NCBI GenBank assembly: GCA_049724395.1
Contig: JAUGWO010000136.1
Coordinates: forward strand, 186,001-250,000
From: Spongospora subterranea f. sp. subterranea
Lineage: Eukaryota > Endomyxa: Phytomyxea > Phytomyxea > Plasmodiophorida
DNA: 64,000 bases
Direction: 5' to 3'
Shown: piece after piece, positions 56,331 through 64,000 of the stretch
Position numbering within the stretch: the first letter of the stretch is position 1
Layout of the letters: the number at the start of each line of letters is the position of its first letter
Position numbers and translations under genes: made by a program
Notes under the pieces: generated by a model
The model's input: only the letters and a program-made list of their open reading frames with translations
What the model was told of the DNA's origin: nothing
The model's database searches: none

Positions 56331-56876
56331 TTATTTACCGGGACCAATGCCGACACCGAAGCAATGGTCGATGGCATCTTTTTGTGACAGGTAAAATTTC
56401 GGAATCAAGGCGACAGATGCAATTGCAGCAACTGATACCCCAACGATCGCGTATGCAAGCATCTGTGATGTAGGAGTATTCGAGAGCACTAGATTTTGCA
56501 GCGACCATGCCGCAATGATAAGAACGCCAGCAGATTCTCGTCCCAATTCAGTCTTGGGAGATAGATCAAGGGCGCCTTCTGAAATTCTACGTTGTGCCAA
56601 AAAAACGAGCGATATTCCACTGAGAGCGATGAACATTGTTCTCGAGCCACGAGGGCACATTCTTGAACAAGCAAGTATACATGTCAAGGTGGTTATACCA
56701 TACAGGCACATCCACAACATATAATCGGGGTCGCTGAAGAAAACAATTGTGGGGCCACCATATCATTGACCGAACAGCAGGCGGCCTTACTTTTGCTGAA
56801 CATACGTAGCATACGCGAAGAAGACCGCCATGATTCCATTGGAAAGTCCAATAATGGGATTTAGACCTGATCCCAT
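56331..56876 (-). CDS. TMEM220: TMEM220-like membrane protein
   Basis: ATG at 56876 (MGSGLNPIIGLSNGIMAVFF). The first exon is one membrane span ending YVQQ; a 58-nt intron (about 56732-56789) splices in phase to NDPDYMLWMCLYGITTLTC, the conserved Q-x-NDPD block of TMEM220. Two further spans follow, with the motif LGRESAGVLIIAAW matching the ELSGLVIITAW block of the human protein. About 160 residues, stop at 56331. The family is small and of unknown function; it is known mainly from animals and bacteria. Four predicted membrane spans. Confidence 0.85.
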
Positions 56877-57229
56877 ATCGATAGAAACACGCCAGAACAG
56901 TGAGCAGTTCAATAAACACCTGTGTCTGACACCGGTACACAATGTTACCTTGTCCCGTTTCAGTGCGCATGAGGAATGCATCTCATCCCTCAAATAGTGT
57001 GCGATGGTATGTTGGGGGATGCGACACTGATGCAACGTCTTGAGGTCAAAGTCGAGGGCGAGGCCTCATTCAAGGCCTCAACTGGTAAATAATATTACCT
57101 ACAGTGGAGCGCTCGACAAAGTACGATACGCGGTATTGGATACCGTACCGTATCGTGCCAAGGCGGCAATCATCGTGTGTATTGCTTGACTGCGTGCGGC
57201 TAGAAATAGGAGCATGATGAGGCCGTCGA
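56877..57229. other. Intergenic region, no gene seen
   Basis: About 350 bp between TMEM220 and the uncertain plus-strand gene. An imperfect inverted repeat around 57120-57160 (GTACGATACGCGGTATTGG / CCGTACCGTATCG) was noted. No gene, RNA or clear promoter element named. Confidence 0.35.
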
Positions 57230-57903
57230 AGCGTACCAGACGCTCAGTTATCATCGCCTGAGATTGGGGCGTCATCTACTTGACGCTCTCTGGCAAGACA
57301 CATCGCATGGGCCGCAACGATTTTGGTTTTCCGTGCATATTCGAGGCCATCGCCTTCCTGTTATTGCATTGACATGTTTAAGCGACTCCGCCACAAATTC
57401 GCCGCCTATGGTTGCTTTAAAGTTACGAAAATGGCGCCATTTTCATGCGATTCCACGAGAAGCCAGTCTGCGAACTTTCAAATCGTTTTGTCCATCCTGA
57501 AGACAGAATGAGTCTTATCGACACTCTCGAACAGAGTTATCATCAAAGAAACCTATTTACAATAATAAAGGTAGGATATTTTTACTACCAAGGCAAGAAA
57601 ACAGCTTGCCAGTCCCTGGTTACCGAATTATTGGTAGCCCAATAAATTAGAACGAAATTTGTATCTATTGCAATTTTCTTCATTGTTCTTGTTGTCCAAG
57701 GGAAATAGATGTATCAGTGTTCCATGTTTGAGCGATAAGAATAAGGTTTATACACGAGCGAACGATAGAGATTTTGGCGCGCCAGTATTTGGATCCAGCG
57801 ATGTTTGTACATTCTCAGTTGAAGATTTTCTCGAGGATTTTCCACTCGACGCCGAGTACGAGGCCTGCTGTTTTGGCAGGGTGGTGTCTGATAAAAGACG
57901 TTA
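57230..57903 (+). CDS. Hypothetical multi-exon gene, unresolved
   Basis: Several open plus-strand frames overlap: HDEAVEAYQTLSYHRLRLGR and HLLDALWQDTSHGPQRFWFS (frame 1), FKRLRHKFAAYGCFKVTKM (frame 2), and RFHEKPVCELSNRFVHPEDR with DTLEQSYHQRNLFTII (frame 3). A terminal part reads FGAPVFGSSDVCTFSVEDF and ends at 57903, just before the convergent CEP20 gene. GT and AG sites exist (for example a donor near 57571), but no single set of joints was convincing. The second frame has a faint likeness to a JmjN segment, too weak to use. Confidence 0.3.
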
Positions 57904-57919
57904 GATATTGGCGCAGACT

Positions 57920-58472
57920 TCACTTGAACATACTCTCTACGATTTGCCCTTTATGAAGTCTGTGGACCATGCGGTAAAGTAGTGGCCTAAACTACATCTC
58001 AAATATTGAATTACACGTTTTTTCAATTGTGATTACAGATTGGGAGTGTTTATCGTAGTATGAGAGCCTAAATGCAAATGTGATGCAAGAAAGTCATTGT
58101 CGAACGGGGGCGGATTTGGCTGATTAGTTTCTGGCTGAAAAACAGAAAGTGTGTTATGATACCCGTTGAACTGGAGATAATCACGTATGAGTTCATTGAT
58201 GATCAGATTATCAGTTGATAACTGAGGCCGGTCTTTGGGCTAACGAAAAATGTAAGCTCAAAACCACAAACTGGCCGCCTCGAGACTCGCCTGATCTTCA
58301 AGGGCGTTGAAGATCTCGGCCCTGATTCTGGCGTGCAATTGCCCAAGAACGCCACGTGATTCCAGTGTCTCGCGTAATACCTGCTTAAAAGATCCTCTAA
58401 AGAGGCCATGATCAATCGCCTGATAAATGAACGAGTACTGGTTATCTGTTATCGAAGGGTGTGTGTGATCAT
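57920..58472 (-). CDS. CEP20: CEP20/FOR20 (FOPNL) basal body protein
   Basis: LisH-containing protein of centriolar satellites and basal bodies, needed for ciliary assembly or docking. Core: FKQVLRETLESRGVLGQLHA, RIRAEIFNALEDQ, then across a GC-AG intron (58240-58290, GCGAGT...GTTAG) PKDRPQLSTDNLIINELIRD and LQFNGYHNTLSVFQPE; a second 50-nt intron (57987-58036) leads to NTPNLPLLYRMVHRLHKGQ, the family's second helix region, ending SMFK at 57920. Two starts compete: an in-frame ATG at 58472 adds about 27 residues, while an ATG at 58409 (MASLEDL) matches the usual family start exactly but would need a one-base change near 58385-58392. The conserved start suggests an assembly indel. Confidence 0.87.
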
Positions 58473-58943
58473 TGGTCGTTGATACTGTGTAACATGATGA
58501 TGATGATGATAGAGAGGGGGGGCGTGGCCTTCACACTGCCGTCATTACACCGACAGGATCTGTGGCCAAGATCGGACAACAACAATGGGCATTGGTGGTG
58601 TCAACTGATAATGGATACGGGCTATGCAAGGCCAAGGGATCTGAGGTCAAGCATCATTCGCTGGGGGGTGAAGTGAAATTGATGTGGTCCAAAACCCTAG
58701 AAAGAACATGAAAACAAATGTAATCTTTGATGCACACCATCGCCAGCGGAAACAATGACACGCCGAAACGTTTGACAATAGAGTAAAGCTTTGAAGACGA
58801 CTTCACTACTAGAACAAATCAAAGTCAGAGATTTAAGACGGATCTCTCAGCTAAGCTCACTCAACTCAAACAAACTCGCTCAGACTACATAGATTTCGTC
58901 GTAAGCGCCAATCCCTGATTACCAACTAGACCAGGACCCCAGG
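58473..58943. other. Intergenic region with a short ATG/GAT trinucleotide run
   Basis: About 470 bp. A microsatellite-like (ATG)n tract occurs near 58493-58510. Otherwise nothing recognised. It separates CEP20 from the transposon-rich right end. Confidence 0.4.
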
Positions 58944-59535
58944 TTGGTCGCCAATTCATCAGAACATGTTGAACAAATATGTCGATCCTCTTTTGAAAGA
59001 TACTTTGATCCAGTTGCCGATAAACAATTCAAAGACAAGCTGAAAAAGGATGAACGTGCCCGTAAAGCCGCCCACAAGAAAGAACAAGATCAGGCTATTC
59101 TACAACTAATCAATCAGGATCTTATTCAGACTATCACCGCGTTACTGAAACGACGTTCACAAAAAAATCGGCGTTTACTACTTTTGAGCTCGTTGGTTTG
59201 GGCGAACAGGGCGAGCGGTTTTCAGTGCGCCGTGACCAATTTTTGGTGAACGTCGTTTCAGTAAAGCGGTGATAGTCTTAGTAAGATCTTGCTTGGTTTA
59301 GTTGTAGAATGGGCCTGATCTTGTTCTTTCTTTAAGACCTTGATGCAATCGCAGACACAGTTCAAAGATTAAAGATTCACGACAGAACTCGAAATCTCCC
59401 ATGAAATGACGACTTTGAACGTTTGCTTGAACGAGCTCTTTCAACATGTTGCGCTCTTGTTCCAAGAGCTGATCCAATTTTGGACCAAGCATTTGAGGTG
59501 TGTGCTGTCTTTGCAAATTCCATTTCGACTGATTT
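58944..59535. mobile_element. Transposon-derived region with a diverged inverted repeat
   Basis: A plus-strand frame (58944-59249) begins a Lys/Asp-rich helical stretch (DPVADKQFKDKLKKDERARK) and continues into the first arm of an inverted repeat; a minus-strand frame (59564-59298) encodes LDQLLEQERNMLKELVQANV and enters the second arm. The two frames converge on the repeat. It lies just left of a pogo-like transposase, so it is probably part of the same or a related element, now disrupted. Confidence 0.45.
59076..59335. repeat. Inverted repeat (foldback), arms about 95 bp
   Basis: Left arm about 59076-59168 (from CCACAAGAAAGAACAAGATC to CGACGTTCACAAAAAAAT) and right arm about 59238-59335 are reverse complements with roughly 10-15 percent mismatches and small indels, separated by about 69 bp. 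RNA or single-stranded DNA from this stretch would fold into a long hairpin. The arm divergence argues against a simple assembly or amplification artefact. Confidence 0.75.
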
Positions 59536-59538
59536 AGA

Positions 59539-59954
59539 CATCCTGACAGCAATGTTGATACCAAACGGGTCCGGAAAGTAATGCAGCTGCTTGTTTACGC
59601 ACGGGTGGGTAGCAACGACTTGGCAACGCTACGTCGGATGCTCGATGAGTCGTCGCAGGCGACAGTTCACTTTCCTAACGCTCGCAAGCACGAGGAGCCA
59701 GTCATGCGTCTGTTGTCTTCGGGCAACTCGTCAGTACTGGTTGACTGGCCGGCCATTATAAGTTCTACAGGCTGGAACGCCTGGCACGGGCATGTGGCGA
59801 TCTGGTTGCGAGCGTTAGGAAAGTGAACTGTCGCCTGCGACGACTCATCGAGCATCCGACGTAGCGTTGCCAAGTCGTTGCTACCCACCCGTGCGTGAAC
59901 AAGCCGCTGCATTACTTGCCGGACCCGTTTGGTATCAACATTGCTGTCAGGATG
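59539..59954. repeat. Long, nearly perfect inverted repeat (foldback element)
   Basis: Left arm about 59539-59688 and right arm about 59807-59954 are reverse complements over almost 150 bp with only a few mismatches (for example CAGCTGCTTGTTTACGC against CAGCGGCTTGTTCACGC), flanking a unique spacer of about 118 bp. Because the arms mirror each other, the same protein-like frame (begins with MQ-L-VYARVGSNDLATLRR) appears on both strands. The right arm ends close to the transposase start. It may be an end structure of the transposon or an independent foldback element. Confidence 0.85.
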
Positions 59955-59989
59955 ATGACAGGTTCTCTACCCGCACCCCAACCGTTTCG

Positions 59990-61065
59990 CAAAGCATTCC
60001 TCTGAACTGGAAAGAATTAGCAGAAAATAACGCTGAGTATCTACGAAAGTTATTTCGATCAAAAAACGTGGATGTCGTTATCACAGCGGATGAGGTTTCA
60101 GCTCGGACTACCAAACTGTCGGTTCTTACTCTATATTCAGGTTTTTTTGAAGTTTCATGAAATTGCCTTAAAAGCCATTGGCAAAACGGGAGAAAGACAT
60201 ATCGGAAATATTGTGCAAGCGCACGACGAGAAACTTGGGGCAACGGTCATGGTTGCGTGCGAACTGTTAACCTCTCAGTTATTACCGGCAATGATAATAT
60301 TTACCGGAAAATTTGGTAAACGGCTGTGTGACCAGTATCAACACCACAAACCCTCGTTAATCACTTTTAACGAGCAACACTGGATGAATACTACAACCTT
60401 TAAGATGTATCTCAGGTGGATTCATCTCTAAAAATTATCGAAGCATGTGATTTACTAATTCTGTTCTCAGATTTGTAAATGGGATTATTTCCAAATAGAA
60501 CCATAGGATTGACGGTGGACCGATGCCGTCAGCACTATGGCACAGAGATTGACAGTTTTGTTGATACCTTGAACAAAGACGTGAGTATTTCCGGGCAAGA
60601 TCGTCTTAGGGTACATCGGAGAAGGACTTACACCAATTTTGCAGGTTTTTTTTGTGAGGTTGAGATTGGAGTTTATTTCAACTTTTTACAGGTACCTGAT
60701 GTGTGTATCAATCGCGCTTTGAAACAGCGTATCCAAAGTAAATATTATTTATTAAGAAACGAAAAAGCGCCACAATTTCGCCCAGGTAAACGACATAATC
60801 AAAAATTACGTTTTCAAAATATTTATTTGCTGTAGGTGAAACGTTTCATGTAACTCGTGATGACATGATCGGTATAATAGAGTCGGTCATCAACGAGATC
60901 AATTTCGAGAATCGCCAATCGAAGTGGATAGCGAAATCATTCATCAAATGTGGGCAAGACCCGTGGAGCGTTTCACTCGCAGAGTTCCGAAGCCATTTGG
61001 ACGACCTTGCTACGAACAGTTTGTACGCGGCAATGCTCAAACACCAGCAGGCTCTGAAGTTGTAA
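59990..61065 (+). mobile_element. Broken pogo/Tc1-mariner type DDE transposase
   Basis: Plain cut-and-paste DNA transposon gene. Segments in order: ELAENNAEYLRKLFRSKN, VDVVITADEV (first catalytic Asp), EIALKAIGKTGERHIGNIVQ, LGATVMVACELLTSQLLPAM with FTGKFG (strand equal to the pogo PPMIIFKGK block), NEQHWMNTTTFKMYLRWI, LTVDRCRQHYG (second Asp), VPDVCINRALKQRIQSKYY (third Asp in the pogo PLDVSVNKPFK position) and a C-terminal IESVINEINFENRQSKWIAK, KSFIKCGQDPW, the W-x-x-I-x-x-SF-x-x-CG block. The pieces lie in different frames (breaks near 60130, 60470, 60600-60840), so it is no longer functional unless introns are involved. Terminal repeats were not identified. Confidence 0.75.
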
Positions 61066-61649
61066 ATACAACCAATAAACAAAGCTACATGGAATATTGT
61101 CCGCATTTGACAACTCATTCGCTATTTCACTAAAGCTCTGAACGTCTAAAGTAATCACTGATGAGTCAGTGATGAAGATTGACGACACACCTGACCAAAG
61201 CACAAGTATGTTTAATATATAGAGATCATGTGGTATTGTTCCAGGACGATGTCGATGGAGGTACCAGTAGAGCGCGGAAGGTGCAGGTACATACCATCCG
61301 AACATAAAATAAGAGGGTTGCGCCGATCGGACTTTTTCTCACTGTCAGGTCGCCAAATGGATAAAATTTTTAATTTTGTCATTGCAAGGGCTCTCAGATG
61401 GGATAATTCTGTCACCAAATCTCTAGAAAATGGCACTAATTTTGTCATTTCCACGGAGTTTTGCGAATTTTGTCAGATGGATAATATTGTCATCTACGGT
61501 AATGGACCACGACCACCACTATATACACGCGTTATATACACAACCACAGCCGTACGAGTGTATGTGTTCCCATTGTGCCCTTGACGGCACATTGTGTCCC
61601 TAATTATTTGCATACCACCCTCTATGGTGACACATCGTGCCTGTATCCT
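61066..61649. other. Transposon-flanking DNA, no gene seen
   Basis: About 580 bp. Short plus-strand frame at 61228-61584 shows no family. Probably the 3' end of the transposon plus host DNA; terminal repeats and target duplication could not be placed by eye. Confidence 0.3.
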
Positions 61650-62012
61650 GTTTGTATGTTGGTGGATCGTGCCATTTGACACATTGTGCTGAGTCGGGAC
61701 TCTTGTTTTGGGGTTGTGAGTAGATGTTTGTATGTTGGTGGATCGTGCATTGTGCTGAGTCGGGACTCTTGTTTTGGGGTTGTGAGTAGATGTTTGTATG
61801 TTGGTGGATCGTGCATTGTGCTGAGTCGGGACTCTTGTTTTAGGGCTGTGAGTAGATGTTTGTATGTTGGTGGATCGTGCATTGTGCTGAGTCGGGACTC
61901 TTGTTTTAGGGCTGTGAGTAGATGTTTGTATGTTGGTGGATCGTGCATTGTGCTGAGTCGGGACTCTTGTTTTAGGGCTGTGAGTAGATGTTTGTATGTT
62001 GGTGGATCGTCC
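61650..62012. repeat. 66-bp minisatellite, about five copies
   Basis: The unit (contains GTAGATGTTTGTATGTTGGT and GTGCTGAGTCGGGACTCTTG) repeats at 61685, 61751, 61817, 61883 and 61949, plus a partial copy on the left and one at the right edge. Copies 1-2 carry GGGGTTGTGAG and copies 3-5 AGGGCTGTGAG, so they form two subfamilies. Because 66 is a multiple of 3 and the unit lacks stops in several frames, the array is open on both strands: minus-strand 22-residue repeats such as ARSTNIQTSTHSPKTRVP. I take this as repeat-driven openness, not proof of a gene. Confidence 0.9.
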
Positions 62013-62109
62013 GGACAACTATCGGTCCAAGGCTATACACTCATTAACCACATTCAGACCAGTTTAACTAATATCATTTCCACCAGAGCTACCCCCTCAT
62101 GCGACCTCA

Positions 62110-62660
62110 CAGATGTAAGCATCTAAAAGAAAACGCAGATATCAAGATTGTCTTTTCCGACAAAAATATGGGGTTGGTGGTCATGCACATCTCTGATTAT
62201 AACAAACTGGTCTTAGATCACTTATCCAATGATTTAGTCTACAAATAAGTCTCTCCCAGTTTCTGGAACCATCAAGTATCTATGATCAAGGATGAATACT
62301 TCGAGCTGGCCGAGAAATTTGAGACATATGCCACCAACCAGATGCCAAAATATCTCAAAGATGGACCACTCGAATCAATTCCCAAATTTCGTGTTCTTCC
62401 CAAACTACACAAAACGGGAAATTCTAGTCGCCCTAGCCTGGATCACTACGAAACTGTCTATCCTACTAACCGCCATTCGTAACTCACAGTTACAAATCTC
62501 CAATTCAGAAAACAAACAGATTCCAACAGGCAGTTATCTAGTTTCAGATGACGTCAGCAGTCTATACACAAACATGCGGCGGCTACAGCACCCATACGAT
62601 GTAATCCTACTCAAAACGGTTCTTGCAGCTTCCTTAATCTCGCGTACCTTTTATTAGTTG
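62110..62660 (+). mobile_element. Fossil fragment of a Penelope-like retroelement (reverse transcriptase N-terminal part)
   Basis: Translated stretches show the order typical of Penelope-like elements: a block like IVFSDKNMGLVVMHISDYNK (usual form A-D-K-G-G-x-V-V-M-x-x-x-x-Y), then FRVLPKLHKTGNSSRPS, and further on LVSDDVSSLYTNM (usual F-D-V-x-S-L-Y-T-N-I). Only the front half of the reverse transcriptase region is recognisable; no endonuclease domain was seen. It is broken in several places. Strand is plus. Confidence 0.65.
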
Positions 62661-63100
62661 AAGCTGTTGTGAAAATTATAGCTGCTTGGTTTTTCGCTGG
62701 TTGTTTTAGAAAGACAGCAATCGGCTTGTGGTTCAGCCAAGGTAGCATCTCCAGCATCTCTTCTGTGATCCGGAGTCGCATGACGACCAGTAAATCCTAA
62801 AAAAAATGATGTTAAGGTAGTTAGGGTATTTGGAATTGTAGTGTTCCGATTAAGAAATCAGTATGGGGTAACCAAGGTTTCAATCTAACATTCGTGCCTG
62901 TTCTGTGAAAACGTCTTCTCGCGCGCAAGGACCGTTGGCCGAGCTGAAGCGGATACAAAGCTTTCCAAGATAAATTTAGGACCCTTCCGACCCGGGTTTA
63001 CATGAACCAGCATGTGAAGACCTTAGGCATGGCGCTTGTCACATTGTAGTACTGATCCTTTTGCCGACAAAAGGTCTGGAGTTGCGCGAACGTATAGTAC
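62661..63100. other. Region without a recognisable gene
   Basis: About 440 bp. A minus-strand open stretch around 62800-62655 (contains MRLRITEEMLEMLPWLNHKP) was noted but has no family and no boundary. It may belong to the retroelement or to an unrelated gene. Confidence 0.25.
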
Positions 63101-63352
63101 ATGGTGTTTAAGTACTTGAAATTGTCGACCGATAAAGTGTTAAGTCTACTCTATGTTAATCAACCGATTCTCATATATGATATGCTTACTCTTGTTGTAC
63201 ATCACATGGAAGAATTTGATGAAGACGCCCCGGTTCCAGAGCTGATCCAGCACTACGAGAACCTGCCATCCGGCTGCCTCTGGCTCAAACGTGCTTGCTT
63301 CAAGCCTCTCTTCAACTCCTATGTTCGTAAGATCAGAAAATTAAACTTCTAG
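63101..63352 (+). CDS. Small hypothetical protein, 83 codons
   Basis: A real ATG at 63101 opens MVFKYLKLSTDKVLSLLYVN, then HHMEEFDEDAPVPELIQHY and CLWLKRACFKPLFNSYVRK, ending at 63352. The acidic middle and amphipathic helices look protein-like. Its 3' end runs into the left arm of a hairpin (63330-63475). No family recognised; it may be a transposon-encoded or a host gene. Confidence 0.3.
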   Translation: MVFKYLKLSTDKVLSLLYVNQPILIYDMLTLVVHHMEEFDEDAPVPELIQHYENLPSGCLWLKRACFKPLFNSYVRKIRKLNF

Positions 63353-63475
63353 CAAAGTCAGAAAAACGGAAACGGTCGTTCTTCCAACCCGCGAAGAGAC
63401 GACCGCGTAAAGAAACAAAGCGGCCATTTCCGTTTTTTGCTTTGCTAGAAGTTTGGTTTTCTGAGTTCCTCAGAC
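63330..63475. repeat. Inverted repeat (hairpin), arms about 45 bp
   Basis: Left arm near 63330-63376 (ATCAGAAAATTAAACTTCTA then GCAAAGTCAGAAAAACGGAA) and right arm near 63420-63470 are reverse complements with a few mismatches, with a loop of about 45 bp. In RNA it would make a stable stem. It begins inside the 3' end of the small ORF at 63101-63352. Confidence 0.7.
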
Positions 63476-63777
63476 ACAATGGACTCGGGAAGAGAAAGAA
63501 CGCCGCCAAAGTCGCTTAAAACCCAGTCATCAATGCAACCTTCATCTGCATAATGGCAGGCATTCTCGTCACCTGTGCTTCCTGGAGATAGCACCATGGT
63601 TTAGGGTATAACATTTATCAGCAATCATTCCCCCATTCCCTCTCGGCGCCCAGCAATTGTTAAGGAATATGTGTCGCGACTCACGAGTGCATCAAAACCG
63701 TGTCATCATTACCGCCATTTTGGGAATCCTACTCTTTTCATAATCAAAAACTGGCGCTACGATCCGCGAGCGGGTAG

Positions 63778-64000
63778 CCGGGACGGTCCAAGACGACCCA
63801 AACAAGCCCCGTGATCGAGAGGTGTTGGCCGCCACGGAGTCCGAATGGCGACATTCCGATCACTGGCGTCTGGCAATCAGACATTCCAATGGGATTATCG
63901 GAACTGGATTTGACCCAGCTCATAGCCAAGGCGAAATCGCTTGATGGACGGATCGAGATCGCATCATCGGAGAGAATATTGATTGATATCGAGAACTATA
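63778..64000 (+). CDS. 5' part or internal exon of an unidentified gene, running off the window
   Basis: After a stop at about 63775 one plus-strand frame stays open to the window edge: SKTTQTSPVIERCWPPRSPN, GDIPITGVWQSDIPMGLSEL, then LTQLIAKAKSLDGRIEIASS and ERILIDIENY. The last part is regular amphipathic helix/strand and looks coding; the first ATG is within SDIPMGL (about 63889). No family recognised. The minus-strand frame over the same place is less protein-like. Confidence 0.4.

Noticed and set aside
57323-57511. JmjN domain
   Set aside because: Only a loose KFAAYG-x-x-KV pattern was seen and no JmjC or other domain follows.
59076-59954. Inverted repeats as chimeras of whole-genome amplification
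   Set aside because: Considered because amplification can create inverted copies, but the arms differ from each other by several to many bases, which fits old duplications better.
61686-62126. 146-codon plus-strand and 174-codon minus-strand repeat proteins
   Set aside because: Both come from the 66-bp minisatellite being free of stops; there is no unique domain, start context or flanking exon.

Overview
This window looks like nuclear DNA from a gene-dense, single-celled eukaryote with very short spliceosomal introns (mostly about 35-65 nt, GT-AG, at least one GC-AG). Intergenic gaps are small and genes lie on both strands. The gene set points to an opisthokont with a flagellum: a ciliary central-apparatus protein (CFAP221), a basal-body/centriole protein (CEP20/FOR20), an augmin subunit (HAUS1), plus fungal or animal style housekeeping genes. 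A zoosporic fungus or a close relative (chytrid, aphelid or Rozella-like lineage) is the best guess; this is inference from gene content, not a phylogeny.

Layout. 1-9.1 kb: the 3' part of cytosolic threonyl-tRNA synthetase, CFAP221, and WDR75/Nan1 on the minus strand. 9.5-20 kb: mostly minus-strand small genes, with HAUS1, arginyl-tRNA-protein transferase (ATE1), a degenerate IMP-type signal peptidase homologue, EMC4, a mitochondrial Hsp20 and a tiny secreted peptide, among several unrecognised ORFs. 20.4-25.4 kb: a very large chromatin protein with four consecutive PHD/extended-PHD modules and a C-terminal chromo-barrel (Tudor-knot) domain. 25.4-29 kb: a gene-poor stretch holding a fossil fragment of a Ty3/gypsy-type pol. 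29-52.8 kb: a dense housekeeping block: AAAP amino-acid transporter, C1D/Rrp47, Erv2-like sulfhydryl oxidase, Noc1/CEBPZ, a coiled-coil protein, a GPI-anchored surface protein, a CSC1/TMEM63 channel, BCKDH E1-alpha, XPF nuclease, a Cys-rich type I membrane protein, AFG2/SPATA5 AAA ATPase and dihydrolipoamide dehydrogenase. 53-58.5 kb: a coiled-coil nuclear-type protein, a DDT/WHIM chromatin-remodelling protein, TMEM220 and CEP20. 58.9-64 kb: repeat-rich DNA with two long inverted repeats, a broken pogo-like transposase, a 66-bp minisatellite, a Penelope-like fossil, another hairpin and the start of an unidentified gene running off the right edge.

Functionally, four genes (WDR75/Nan1, Noc1/CEBPZ, C1D/Rrp47, AFG2) serve ribosome assembly and rRNA processing. 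Two (BCKDH E1-alpha and E3/DLD) are subunits of the same mitochondrial complex and lie about 7 kb apart. Apparent single-base reading-frame breaks occur in otherwise well-conserved genes (DLD, the DDT gene, possibly CEP20), which may reflect uncorrected assembly indels. All starts, introns and products were worked out by reading the sequence; no database search was run.
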